DNA of 64,000 nt from Burkholderia ubonensis subsp. mesacidophila (GTDB lineage Bacteria > Pseudomonadota > Gammaproteobacteria > Burkholderiales > Burkholderiaceae), in assembly GCF_002097715.1 (NCBI RefSeq), contig NZ_CP020738.1, positions 1,984,001 to 2,048,000 on the forward strand, in the 5' to 3' direction. Shown piece after piece: positions 51,758-60,203 of the stretch (its first letter is position 1; each line of letters begins with the position of its first letter). Position numbers and translations under genes: made by a program. Under the pieces are notes generated by a model, which saw only the letters and a program-made list of their open reading frames with translations, was not told the DNA's origin and did not search any database.

Positions 51758-54523
51758 ATGACGCAACGCAACCCATCGCACAAGAAACAACGCGGTTTCA
51801 TCAACACCGGCGGCACCGGCCGGCAGGCCGAACCGCACATCATGCGCGCCGCGCAGGAAGCGGCCCGCCCGCTCGACGACACGCTGAAGTCGCTGCGCAC
51901 CAGCACCCGCGGCCTCACCTACGAGCAGGCCGCCGACCGCCTGCAACTCGACGGCCCGAACGAAATCGCGCACGACAAGCCGCCGCACTGGACCCGCCAG
52001 CTGCTGCTGTCGTTCCACAACCCCTTCGTCTACGTGCTGCTGGTGCTCGCCGCGATCAGCTTCTGCACCGACGTCTACTTCGCGGCGCCCGACGATCGCG
52101 ACTACGTCGGCATGACGATCCTGCTGACGATGGTGACGATCAGCGCGCTGCTGCGCTTCGTGCAGGAATTCCGCTCGCTGCGCGCCGCCGAGAAGCTGAA
52201 GGCGATGGTGCGCACGACCGCGACCGTGCAGCGCGCGGTGACCGACACCGCCGAGCCGGCGCGGCGCGAAGTGCCGATGCGCGAGGTGGTGGTCGGCGAC
52301 ATCGTGCATCTGTCGGCCGGCGACATGATCCCCGCCGACGTGCGCCTCCTCGCATCCCGCGACCTGTTCATCAGCCAGGCCGTGCTGACCGGCGAAGCGC
52401 TGCCGGTCGAGAAATACGACACGCTCGGCGCGGTCGCCGGCAAGTCCGCGAACACGCGCGCGGCCAGCGCGGCGAACGACGCATCGATGTCGCTGCTCGA
52501 TCTCGAGAACGTCTGCTTCATGGGCACCAACGTCGTGAGCGGCACCGCGACGGCCGTCGTCGTCGCGACCGGCGAAGACACCTACTTCGGGTCGCTCGCG
52601 CGCAACGTCGTCAGCCACAAGCGCATCGAGACCAGCTTCGACCGCGGCGTCGCGAGCGTGAGCTGGCTGCTGATCAAGTTCATGTTCGTGATGGTGCCGA
52701 TCGTCTTCCTGATCAACGGGTTGACCAAGGGCGACTGGCTGAGCGCCCTCACCTTCGCGCTCGCGGTGGCCGTCGGCCTGACGCCCGAAATGCTGCCGAT
52801 GATCGTCAGCGCGAACCTCGCGCGCGGCGCGGTCGCGATGGCGCGCCGCAAGGTCGTCGTCAAGCGGCTGAACTCCGTGCAGAACTTCGGCGCGATGGAC
52901 GTGCTCTGCACCGACAAGACCGGCACGCTCACGCAGGACAAGATCATCCTCGAACACCATCTCGACCTGTCCGGCCACAAGAACGAGGAAATCCTGCGGC
53001 TCGGCTGGCTGAACAGCTTCCACCAGAGCGGCCAGAAGAACCTGATCGACATCGCGATCGTCACGCGCGCGAACGAAATCGGCGAGCGCGTGAAGCCGCA
53101 GGGCTACAAGAAGATCGACGAACTGCCGTTCGACTTCGTGCGCCGCCGCCTGTCGGTTGTCGTCGAGGACACGCGCGGCACGCACACGCTGATCTGCAAG
53201 GGCGCCGTCGAGGAAATGCTGGCGGTATCGACCCACGTGCAGGATGAGGACGGCGTGCGGCCGCTCGACTTCGTCGCCCGCAAGCGGCTGCTCGAACAGG
53301 CGAATGCGTACAACGAGGACGGCTTCCGCGTGCTGGTGCTGGCCACCCGCGCGATCCCGCGCGGCGACGAGCGCGAGCAATACCGCACCGCCGACGAGCG
53401 CGACCTCGTCGTGCGCGGCTTCCTGACCTTCCTCGATCCGCCGAAGGAATCGGCCGCGCCCGCGCTCGCCGCGCTGCGCGAGAACGGCGTCGCCGTGAAG
53501 GTGCTGACCGGCGACAACCCGACCGTCACGATCAAGGTGTGCCGCCAGGTCGGCCTCGAACCCGGCAAGCCGGTGCTCGGCCCCGAAGTCGACGCGCTCG
53601 ACGACGCGACGCTCGCGCAGGTCGTCGAACGCACGACCGTGTTCGCGAAGCTCACGCCGCTGCAGAAGGCGCGCATCGTCACGGCGCTGCAGGCGAACGG
53701 CCACACCGTCGGCTTCCTCGGTGACGGCATCAACGACGCGCCCGCGCTGCGCGACGCCGACGTCGGCATTTCCGTCGACAGCGGCGCGGACATCGCGAAG
53801 GAAACCGCCGACATCATCCTGCTCGAGAAGAGCCTGATGGTGCTCGAGGAAGGCGTGATCAAGGGCCGCGAAACGTTCGGCAACATTCTCAAGTACCTGA
53901 ACATGACGGCCAGCTCGAACTTCGGCAACGTGTTCTCGGTGCTCGTCGCCAGCGCGTTCCTGCCGTGGGAGCCGATGCTCGCGACCCAGCTGCTGGTGCT
54001 GAACCTGATCTACGACACGTCGCAGATGCTGCTGCCGTGGGACAAGATGGACCCCGAGTTCCTGAAGAAGCCGCGCAAGTGGGAAGCCGGCAACATCCGC
54101 CGCTTCATGATGTGGGTCGGGCCGACGTCGTCGGTGTTCGACATCACCACGTACCTGCTGATGTGGACCGTGTTCGGCGCGGGCGCGCTGTATCACCTGC
54201 ATGGCGGCTCGGGCGGCCAGGTCGTGATGAATTCCGGCTGGTTCATCGAGAGCCTCGTGTCGCAGACGCTCGTCGTGCACCTGCTGCGCACGCAGAAGAT
54301 CCCGTTCCTGCAAAGCACGGCCGCGCTGCCGGTGCTGCTGTCGACGGTCACCGCGATCGCGATCGGCTGCTGGCTGCCGTTCTCGCCGTTCGCGGACTCG
54401 CTCGGCTTCATGCACCTGCCCGGCAGCTACTGGCTGTGGCTCGCGGCGACGATGGTCGGCTACATCCTGCTCGCGCAGATGGTCAAGACGATCTACGTGC
54501 GCCGCTACAAGCAGTGGTTCTGA
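51758..54523 (+). CDS. mgtA: Magnesium-translocating P-type ATPase
   Basis: A 921-residue P3B-type ATPase that imports Mg2+ using ATP. Motifs: TGEA (211-214) in the actuator domain, LTPEMLP (341-347) in membrane segment 4, DKTGT with phosphorylated Asp386, TGDNP and GDGINDAPAL in the P domain, and about ten membrane helices. A basic N-terminal stretch of about 30 residues precedes the core, as in MgtA. The ATG at 51758 has AAGGAG upstream. The roughly 530-base leader with two small ORFs suggests control by Mg2+ or translation. The gene is followed by a strong hairpin and then an outer-membrane-type protein gene. Confidence 0.95.
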   Translation: MTQRNPSHKKQRGFINTGGTGRQAEPHIMRAAQEAARPLDDTLKSLRTSTRGLTYEQAADRLQLDGPNEIAHDKPPHWTRQLLLSFHNPFVYVLLVLAAISFCTDVYFAAPDDRDYVGMTILLTMVTISALLRFVQEFRSLRAAEKLKAMVRTTATVQRAVTDTAEPARREVPMREVVVGDIVHLSAGDMIPADVRLLASRDLFISQAVLTGEALPVEKYDTLGAVAGKSANTRAASAANDASMSLLDLENVCFMGTNVVSGTATAVVVATGEDTYFGSLARNVVSHKRIETSFDRGVASVSWLLIKFMFVMVPIVFLINGLTKGDWLSALTFALAVAVGLTPEMLPMIVSANLARGAVAMARRKVVVKRLNSVQNFGAMDVLCTDKTGTLTQDKIILEHHLDLSGHKNEEILRLGWLNSFHQSGQKNLIDIAIVTRANEIGERVKPQGYKKIDELPFDFVRRRLSVVVEDTRGTHTLICKGAVEEMLAVSTHVQDEDGVRPLDFVARKRLLEQANAYNEDGFRVLVLATRAIPRGDEREQYRTADERDLVVRGFLTFLDPPKESAAPALAALRENGVAVKVLTGDNPTVTIKVCRQVGLEPGKPVLGPEVDALDDATLAQVVERTTVFAKLTPLQKARIVTALQANGHTVGFLGDGINDAPALRDADVGISVDSGADIAKETADIILLEKSLMVLEEGVIKGRETFGNILKYLNMTASSNFGNVFSVLVASAFLPWEPMLATQLLVLNLIYDTSQMLLPWDKMDPEFLKKPRKWEAGNIRRFMMWVGPTSSVFDITTYLLMWTVFGAGALYHLHGGSGGQVVMNSGWFIESLVSQTLVVHLLRTQKIPFLQSTAALPVLLSTVTAIAIGCWLPFSPFADSLGFMHLPGSYWLWLAATMVGYILLAQMVKTIYVRRYKQWF

Positions 54524-54540
54524 TTCATCGCGCATGAAGA

Positions 54541-54575
54541 GCGGCGGCCCCGTGCACGATGCGCGGGGCCGCCGC
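54541..54575 (+). terminator. GC-rich hairpin after mgtA
   Basis: A perfect 12-bp stem, GCGGCGGCCCCG with CGGGGCCGCCGC. It has no proper T run, so it may attenuate or stabilise the mRNA instead of ending it fully. It lies between the mgtA stop and the next start. Confidence 0.6.
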
Positions 54576-54599
54576 GCGCAACGCCTTTCGGGGAATGTC

Positions 54600-55343
54600 A
54601 TGAAAAGAATGCTTCCGCTCGCCGTCGCGGGCACCCTCTTCGCGCCGTCGGGCGCGTACGCGACCCATCCGCTCGTCAGCGACGATACGGGCACGCAGGG
54701 CGACGCGAACTGGCAGCTGGAACTGAATGCCGAGGAAACGTCGAAACAGGAAGAGACCGGCCGGCACGGGCTGTGGAACGCGACATTGACGCGCGGCTTC
54801 GGCGATCGCGTCGACCTGTACGTCAACGCGCCCTATACGCACGTGCAGACCCGGTCGGACGAGAACGGGGCGGGATTCGGCGATGTCGAGATCGGGATGA
54901 AATGGCGGTTCGTCGAGCACGGGCCGTTCAGTCTCGCACTCAAGCCCAGGGTGACGATGCCGACCGGCAACGACCGGCGCGGGCTCGGGACCGGACGCGT
55001 CGGCGCCGGCGCGACGCTGCTTGCGCAGGCCGACGTCGCGAAGGTGTCGTTCCTGGCGAATGCGGGGATCACGTACCAGCCGAACCGGCACGACGAGCTC
55101 ACGTCGATCTGGCAGGTTTCCGGCGCGGCGCTCTACCGTGCGACGGACAAGCTGCAGCTGGTCGTGGACGTCGGGATGTCACGCAATGCCGAGCCCCGCG
55201 CCGGCGCGAATCCGGCGTTCGTGATCGCGGGCGCGATCTATTCGCCGAAGCGCTGGCTCGATCTCGACGTCGGGTATCGCCGCGGCCTGAACGATCAGAC
55301 TTACGACCATTCGGTCATGGGCGGGATCACGGCGCGGTGGTAA
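54600..55343 (+). CDS. Outer-membrane beta-barrel-type protein, transporter-like
   Basis: A 247-residue exported protein. Its signal peptide is MKRMLPLAVAGTLFAPSGAYA. The rest has many alternating beta strands with aromatic girdles (WQLELNAEETS, RVDLYVNAPYTHVQTR, GVGAGATLLAQADVAKVSFLANAGITYQ) and ends in VMGGITARW, a C-terminal aromatic residue like a barrel. It resembles the Phenol_MetA_deg/transporter families of outer-membrane proteins. It lies 76 bases behind mgtA in the same direction, so it may serve Mg2+ entry through the outer membrane, but that is only inferred from position. The ATG at 54600 was chosen from the signal peptide. Confidence 0.75.
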   Translation: MKRMLPLAVAGTLFAPSGAYATHPLVSDDTGTQGDANWQLELNAEETSKQEETGRHGLWNATLTRGFGDRVDLYVNAPYTHVQTRSDENGAGFGDVEIGMKWRFVEHGPFSLALKPRVTMPTGNDRRGLGTGRVGAGATLLAQADVAKVSFLANAGITYQPNRHDELTSIWQVSGAALYRATDKLQLVVDVGMSRNAEPRAGANPAFVIAGAIYSPKRWLDLDVGYRRGLNDQTYDHSVMGGITARW

Positions 55344-55368
55344 GGCGCCGCAGATTCGCGACAACCGA

Positions 55369-55399
55369 AGGCGGGCTGCTTTGGCGGCCCGCCTTTTTT
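55369..55399 (+). terminator. Terminator after the outer-membrane protein gene
   Basis: Stem AGGCGGGC and GCCCGCCT around a 10-base loop, followed by TTTTTT. It also lies at the 3' end of the convergent small regulator. Confidence 0.9.
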
Positions 55400-55673
55400 A
55401 CGTCGCATCGAAGAGCTGCGCGCACAGCGCGCGCCCTTCATCAGTCAGCGCCGCGCTGCCCGTGCCGTCCTCGCGCAAGGTGGTCGTGGTCAGGCCGCCG
55501 CCGTCGAGCTGCGTCAGCACGCGGCGCAGCGTGCTCATCGGCAACTGCGCGCGCTTCGCGAGCTTCGGCAGCGACCATTGCTTGCCGGCCGGATCGTTGG
55601 CGGCTTCGTGCAGCGTCGCGAGGGCCGCGACAAGGGCGGGATCGAGGTCGTCTTCGTGTGATGCGGTGGTCAT
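55398..55673 (-). CDS. Small winged-helix regulator
   Basis: A 91-residue protein with a single winged-helix domain of MarR/IclR style (SLPKLAKRAQLPMSTLRRVLTQLDGGGLTTTTLREDGTGSAALTDEGRALC). There is no ligand domain, so it is a minimal DNA-binding protein. The ATG at 55673 gives the whole domain; upstream sequence in frame is not conserved-looking. It ends at the shared terminator, convergent with the outer-membrane protein gene. Its target is unknown and no divergent gene is close. Confidence 0.75.
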   Translation of the reverse strand: MTTASHEDDLDPALVAALATLHEAANDPAGKQWSLPKLAKRAQLPMSTLRRVLTQLDGGGLTTTTLREDGTGSAALTDEGRALCAQLFDAT

Positions 55674-56187
55674 CGTGTCCGTGCGGCAGAGATCGTGAAT
55701 GAGGCTTGCGTCAGGAGCACAGTTCCGCCTCCTGCCGATCATCACAATGCGTTTTCCGCGGAGCAAACGCATTCCGATGGCCGGCACACTATACCGCTTC
55801 CGTCACGACAGGATGCGGCCGGAAACGACGCATCGGCGCTCAGCGGGGCCAATGCTTGCGTGATACAACGGCGAAGCTGATCGCGATCGCGCCTGTCGCT
55901 GCGCGAGCGGGCGCGTCGGGTATCGCGTCGCCGAAGCGGACGCGGCGGCCGCGTGCGCCGCGCGGATCGGGACCGCGAACCGGCGCCGCGTCGCGTTCGT
56001 CACCGGCCGCGCAGGCGTCCACGTTGGCGGGTTCACCGGCCGCGCCGACGCCGGCCGCGCCGATCGGGTTCTGCAACGTGGGGCGAAGAGACATGACGGA
56101 GGATTTCGGGAAGGACATGCCCGTATTGAACGCGCTGCCGATCGATCAGTAAAATGAATGTTTTGACCGAAACGATTCTTTTCCAGA
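55674..56187. other. Intergenic region without a recognised gene
   Basis: Open frames exist on both strands (for example 55840-56118 minus) but none has a ribosome site or a family look. A LysR gene follows at 56188 and would normally have a divergent target here, so the region may be the remains of that target. Confidence 0.4.
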
Positions 56188-57063
56188 ATGGAACTGAAAC
56201 TCCTCAGGACGTTCCTGACGGTGACCGAGCTGCGTCACTTCAGCCGCGCGGCGGACGCGCTGCACATGAGCCAGCCGGCGCTCAGCAAGCAGATCGGCGC
56301 GCTGGAAGCGAGCCTCGGCGGCAAGCTGTTCGAACGGGGGCGGCACGGCGCGGAACTCACGCCGTTCGGCGAGCGCTTCCTGTCCGATGCGCAGGCACTC
56401 GTGCGCGACGCGGACGAGATCCTGTCGCGCGCACGGGAAGCGAGCAGCGGCCGGCGTGGCCACTTGCGCATCGGCATCTGCCTGTCGGTGCTGACGATCG
56501 TACCGCGGCTGATCGCCGAGTTTCGCCGTCAGCATCCGGACGTCGCCGTCACGCTGAGCGACCTGTCGTCCGCCGAGCAGGCGCGCCGCATACTGGCCGG
56601 CAAGCTGGATGCGGGCTTCATGCGCCTGCCGCCCGGGGACGGCCTGTCGTCGTTCAAGGTGGTCGACGAAGCGCTTGCGCTGGCCCTGCCGCCGCAGCTT
56701 CGCCATACGCGCGTGCCGGCCGATCTCGACGTGCTCAATGAAATCGGCTTCATCGCGTTGCAGCGTGCACGCGGCGCCGGGCTTGCCGCGCAGATCGACC
56801 GGTGGTGCCGCGAACGCGGCTTCGTGCCGAACGTGACGCAGCAGGCCGAAGACGTGCAGTCGGTGCTCACGTCGGTTGCGGCGGGCGTGGGGGTCGCGTT
56901 CATTCCTTCGCGCGCGCAGCATCTGCTGCGGGACGCGACGGTGCTGCCGCTGCCCGGCAAGCACGCGAAATGGCGCGTCGGGCTCGCGTGGCCGTCGACG
57001 TGCGACGACCCCGTGACGTCGCGCTTCGTGTCGTTCATGCGGGCGGCGATGAAAGGCGGCTGA
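56188..57063 (+). CDS. LysR-family regulator
   Basis: A 291-residue LysR protein. The N-terminal HTH is MELKLLRTFLTVTELRHFSRAADALHMSQPALSKQIGALE. An effector domain from about 90 contains SDLSSAEQARRILAGKLDAGFMRLPPGDG, typical of the class. The usual divergent target is missing: about 510 bases of apparent non-coding DNA lie upstream. It ends 4 bases from the convergent hypothetical gene at 57068. Its ligand is unknown. Confidence 0.9.
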   Translation: MELKLLRTFLTVTELRHFSRAADALHMSQPALSKQIGALEASLGGKLFERGRHGAELTPFGERFLSDAQALVRDADEILSRAREASSGRRGHLRIGICLSVLTIVPRLIAEFRRQHPDVAVTLSDLSSAEQARRILAGKLDAGFMRLPPGDGLSSFKVVDEALALALPPQLRHTRVPADLDVLNEIGFIALQRARGAGLAAQIDRWCRERGFVPNVTQQAEDVQSVLTSVAAGVGVAFIPSRAQHLLRDATVLPLPGKHAKWRVGLAWPSTCDDPVTSRFVSFMRAAMKGG

Positions 57064-57067
57064 CGCG

Positions 57068-58105
57068 TCAACCAGCCGCCGCCGCGCGGATATCACACGT
57101 CGGCTGCGCGCCGTCCGCACCATGGCCGACGGTCGCGATATCGGCGATATCGATCCGATAGACGTTACGATCCGTACCGACGACATGCAACGCGCGCCCC
57201 CGGCCGACCATCCGAACGATCTCGACAGGCTCGGGACCATCGCCCTGCAGGCGATACGTACGAATCAGCCGGGCGTCGCCGCTGCGGCCGAGCCGCACGA
57301 GATGCAACGCATTGCGGTCTTCGTACGAGCCGCCCAACAGCGCGACGTATCCGCCTTGTTGCGTCGGATCGGCCATCACGGCGAACGCGTGGCAACCGCG
57401 GGCCGGCATGCCCCATGACGCGACCGCCTGCCGGTCGCGCAGATGGACGAGCGCGAATTCATCGTAGTAGCAGAGCCACACGTCCCGGTCGCTCGACACG
57501 TTGAGCGCGTAGCAATCGCAGATCGCGCCGAGCCCGTCGGGGGGCGCAAATGTGTAGAGCTGGTCGCCCCGCCTGTTCCAGGCGATCAGCCCCGCTTCGC
57601 CCACAGGCGGCGACCAGCCGTAGTTGCCGAAGACGCCTTCGTCGAAATAGGACGTCCAGATTTCGCCAGCACCTGTGACCTGCACGGTTTGGATGCCGTC
57701 GCCAAGCAGGATCTCGCCGCATGGCGTGCCGTCGCGGCGATAGAGGCGGCCGTTCAGGTCGAAATCGTCCGGCCCGCGGTAGACGGACCGGGCGCAAACG
57801 AACAGCAGATCATCACCGACAGGCTGAACTTCGTGAATGTTGAACGGCTCGTTGTCGATGACGAGATCCAGCAGCACGTTCCCGTCTTTCCATGCGAACA
57901 CGCGATATCGCTGCAACGCCGAAGGCCTGGTTTTCACGAACGAGGCGCCGGTCGACTGGATCCGGTAATCGAGCGGCTCCAGTGCAAACGCCATGTAGAC
58001 GGCATCGTCCGGCCCCACGTTGAAGGCTGCGAGTTCGCCTGTCGCGGACAGACTGTCGATCGATGCGAGCGGCGATGCACGCCAGACATGGGGACGGCGG
58101 GACAT
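57068..58105 (-). CDS. Hypothetical beta-propeller-like protein
   Basis: A 345-residue protein with no signal peptide. It is made of repeated beta-type stretches (GELAAFNVGPDDAVYMAFAL, IQTVQVTGAGEIWTSYFDEGVFGNYGW, ICDCYALNVSSDRDVWLCYYDEFALVHL, HAFAVMADPTQQGGYVALLGGSYED) that suggest a WD40- or NHL-like propeller. The ATG at 58105 has AGGAG 5 bases upstream; a TTG at 58120 is less likely. I do not recognise a family. It is convergent with the LysR gene at 56188 by a 4-base gap. It may be a binding or sensor protein. Confidence 0.6.
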   Translation of the reverse strand: MSRRPHVWRASPLASIDSLSATGELAAFNVGPDDAVYMAFALEPLDYRIQSTGASFVKTRPSALQRYRVFAWKDGNVLLDLVIDNEPFNIHEVQPVGDDLLFVCARSVYRGPDDFDLNGRLYRRDGTPCGEILLGDGIQTVQVTGAGEIWTSYFDEGVFGNYGWSPPVGEAGLIAWNRRGDQLYTFAPPDGLGAICDCYALNVSSDRDVWLCYYDEFALVHLRDRQAVASWGMPARGCHAFAVMADPTQQGGYVALLGGSYEDRNALHLVRLGRSGDARLIRTYRLQGDGPEPVEIVRMVGRGRALHVVGTDRNVYRIDIADIATVGHGADGAQPTCDIRAAAAG

Positions 58106-58265
58106 GAGATCTCCTGGCAAGAAGCTTCGGCATCTTGCCGATCCGAGCGCCGTTTGTCACGCACTCGCGCCGCTGCGCGGCGCGATCGACCTTATAATTT
58201 CCCGCATCCCCTGACCGCCAGCGCATTGCACGCCGCATCGTCGCGCGTGCAAAGGAGACTTCCGA

Positions 58266-59330
58266 TTGACCGGCTTCGTCGTACGCGCCCCCCGCGCCCG
58301 GAATTACCTGCTCATCACCCTGTCGATCCTGATGCTCGCTTTTGCCGCGAACGCCTTCGCGCAGCGCGCATCGCACCGTCCCGCACACGGGCATGCGACG
58401 GCCGTCAAGAAAGCGACTGCCCACCGCAAGGCCGTCAAGCACCGCCGCCCCCGCGCGCGACATCACGCGGTCAAGCGCCACGCCGCGCCGGCCCCCCAAC
58501 ACCGTCGCGCGAAACGCACCGCCTCGACCCGCCCTCGCCCCGCGACGAAACCCCGCCTGCTGGCGAGCTGCGGCTTCACCCCGCGCGCGGTCGACGCGCT
58601 GCATTCACGCGCCGCCTACGTGCTCGACGTCCGCACCGGCACGCCGCTGCTGGCCCGCAACGCGCGCACCGTGCGGCCGATCGCATCGATCTCGAAGCTG
58701 ATGACGGCGGTCGTCGCCCGTGACGCGGACCGCCCGCTGGACGGCATGCTGCGCGTCACCGCGCACGATCGCGACACGATCAAGTTCACGCATTCGCGGC
58801 TGTCGGTCGGCTCGACGCTGTCGCGCCGCGACATGGTCCGCATCGCGCTGATGTCGTCGGAGAACCGCGCGGCAGCCGCGTTGAGCCGCGACTATCCGGG
58901 CGGGCGTCCCGCATTCGTGGCCGCGATGAACCGGGAGGCGCGGCGGCTCGGCATGCGCCACACCCGCTTTCGGGAAGCGACGGGCCTGTCGCCGCACAAC
59001 GTGTCGACGGCCGAGGAACTCGCGCTGCTCGTCGACGCCGCGGCGCGCGACCCGCTGATCCGGCGCTTCTCGACCGCGAAGTCGCGCACCGTCCATCCCG
59101 GCGACGGCAAGCTGCTCTACGTGAACTCCGATCCGCTGGTGCGATACGGCCAATGGCCGATCCAGCTGCAGAAAACCGGCTTCATCAACGAAGCGGGCCA
59201 CGGCGTCGTGATGCGCGCGCTCGTGCGCGGCCGGCCGCAGACCATCGTGCTGCTGGGTTCGCCGACGCGTGACGGCGTGACGAGCGACGCGCTCAGGATC
59301 CGTCGCTGGCTGGCCTGCTCGTTGATGTGA
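58266..59330 (+). CDS. pbpG: D-alanyl-D-alanine endopeptidase (PBP7)
   Basis: A 354-residue low-molecular-weight penicillin-binding protein that cuts D-Ala-mesoDAP cross-links in peptidoglycan. A signal peptide (about 15-32) is followed by a very basic His/Lys/Arg/Ala stretch (about 35-95), then the serine peptidase: SISK with Ser141 and Lys144, SEN, and KTG in LQKTGFINEAGHG. The start is TTG at 58266 with AGGAG 8 bases upstream. The basic linker is longer and more charged than in E. coli PBP7 and may bind the anionic cell wall. A broken DUF7661 gene follows. Confidence 0.88.
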   Translation: MTGFVVRAPRARNYLLITLSILMLAFAANAFAQRASHRPAHGHATAVKKATAHRKAVKHRRPRARHHAVKRHAAPAPQHRRAKRTASTRPRPATKPRLLASCGFTPRAVDALHSRAAYVLDVRTGTPLLARNARTVRPIASISKLMTAVVARDADRPLDGMLRVTAHDRDTIKFTHSRLSVGSTLSRRDMVRIALMSSENRAAAALSRDYPGGRPAFVAAMNREARRLGMRHTRFREATGLSPHNVSTAEELALLVDAAARDPLIRRFSTAKSRTVHPGDGKLLYVNSDPLVRYGQWPIQLQKTGFINEAGHGVVMRALVRGRPQTIVLLGSPTRDGVTSDALRIRRWLACSLM

Positions 59331-59339
59331 TCACGAGAC

Positions 59340-59597
59340 ATGGACCTTCGGGAGCATGACATCAAGGACGAATATCGCTTCAACGCATTCGGACGCCTGC
59401 TTGCGGTGGTGCGCGAGCAGGATCGCTGACGCGTGTTCGACCTCGGCGCCGACGGCAAGCGCCGCCCCGCCAACCTGCCGCTCCCGGCCGACGTCGCCGC
59501 CGACGAACTCGCGCAGTACCTCGGCGACCTGCTGCACGAGAACGCCACGCCGCGCAACGATTCGGTCAAGCCCATCGCGTCGCTGAAGCGCGATTAG
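59340..59597 (+). pseudogene. DUF7661-type small protein with a TGA in place of Trp
   Basis: Frame 59340-59597 is a small conserved type of protein (FGRLLAVVREQDR, then RVFDLGADGKRRPANLPLPADVAADELAQYLGDLLHENATP). It would be 85 codons long. A TGA at 59427-59429 splits it exactly where the family has Trp (TGG) before the RVFDLG segment. One G-to-A change explains this. It has no clear ribosome site at the second part, so the protein is not made whole unless the codon is read through or the base is wrong. It lies 9 bases after pbpG, likely in its operon. Confidence 0.6.
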
Positions 59598-59635
59598 CGT
59601 CGCACTGCGCTTTCCTGCATTCCGCCCGAGTCAAT

Positions 59636-59662
59636 TTGACAGTTTAACTTGCAAGTTAAACT
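59636..59662 (+). promoter_or_regulatory. Promoter -35 and 22-bp perfect palindrome (MarR operator)
   Basis: TTGACA at 59636-59641 overlaps a perfect palindrome of 22 bp (59641-59662) whose half is AGTTTAACTTG. TTAACTTGCAAGTTAA is a classic MarR-family core. It lies just before the marR gene at 59673, so autoregulation of the whole operon is the likely reading. Confidence 0.8.
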
Positions 59663-59672
59663 TTCATACCCT

Positions 59673-60128
59673 ATGATCCGCCGCATGAACCCACCGCGCC
59701 CCTCCGCCAAAGCCGCCGAAGCGGTCGCCGCCGACCTGACCCTCGCGGTCGGCCAGCTCATCCGCCGGCTCCGCTCCGAAATCGAATCCGAAGGGCTCGG
59801 CATGTCCCAGACGAGCGCGCTCGCGCGCCTCGAACGAAACGGGCCGATGACGACCGCCGATCTCGCGCGCGCCGAGGCGATGAAGCCGCAGTCGATGAAG
59901 GCGATTCTCGCGAGCCTGGAGGAAGACGGCCTCGTCATGCGCGAGCCGCATCCGACCGACGGCCGCCAGATCCTGTTCGTGCTGACCGCCGCCGGCCGCG
60001 AAGCGCGGCGCAAGCGCAACGCGGCCAAGCACCAGTGGCTCGGCGCCGCGATCGACAAGCTCGACCCCGAAGAAATCCGCACGCTCGCCGCCGCGATTCC
60101 GCTGATCAGGCGCATCGGCGACACCTGA
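59673..60128 (+). CDS. MarR-family transcriptional regulator
   Basis: A 151-residue MarR protein. The winged helix (SQTSALARLERNGPMTTADLARAEAMKPQSMKAILASLEEDGLVMREPHPTDGRQILFVLT) is intact. Two starts are possible, ATG 59673 or 59685; both lie just behind the palindromic operator. It heads a three-gene direction-sharing block with an isochorismatase-type hydrolase and a DHA2 exporter, a common arrangement for drug- or toxin-responsive repressors. The inducer is probably an aromatic or other lipophilic compound that the exporter removes. Confidence 0.9.
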   Translation: MIRRMNPPRPSAKAAEAVAADLTLAVGQLIRRLRSEIESEGLGMSQTSALARLERNGPMTTADLARAEAMKPQSMKAILASLEEDGLVMREPHPTDGRQILFVLTAAGREARRKRNAAKHQWLGAAIDKLDPEEIRTLAAAIPLIRRIGDT

Positions 60129-60203
60129 TTCCGGCGATGCGCGCGCCAGCACAGCCGCGCGCGTTCCGCCCCCCACCACCGTCCCCCTCACGGAACCTCC
60201 ATC

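Noticed and set aside
55840..56118. A minus-strand 92-codon frame between two regulators
   Set aside because: It has no ribosome site, biased Arg/Ala/Gly/Pro content and no recognisable family; it is likely chance in GC-rich DNA.
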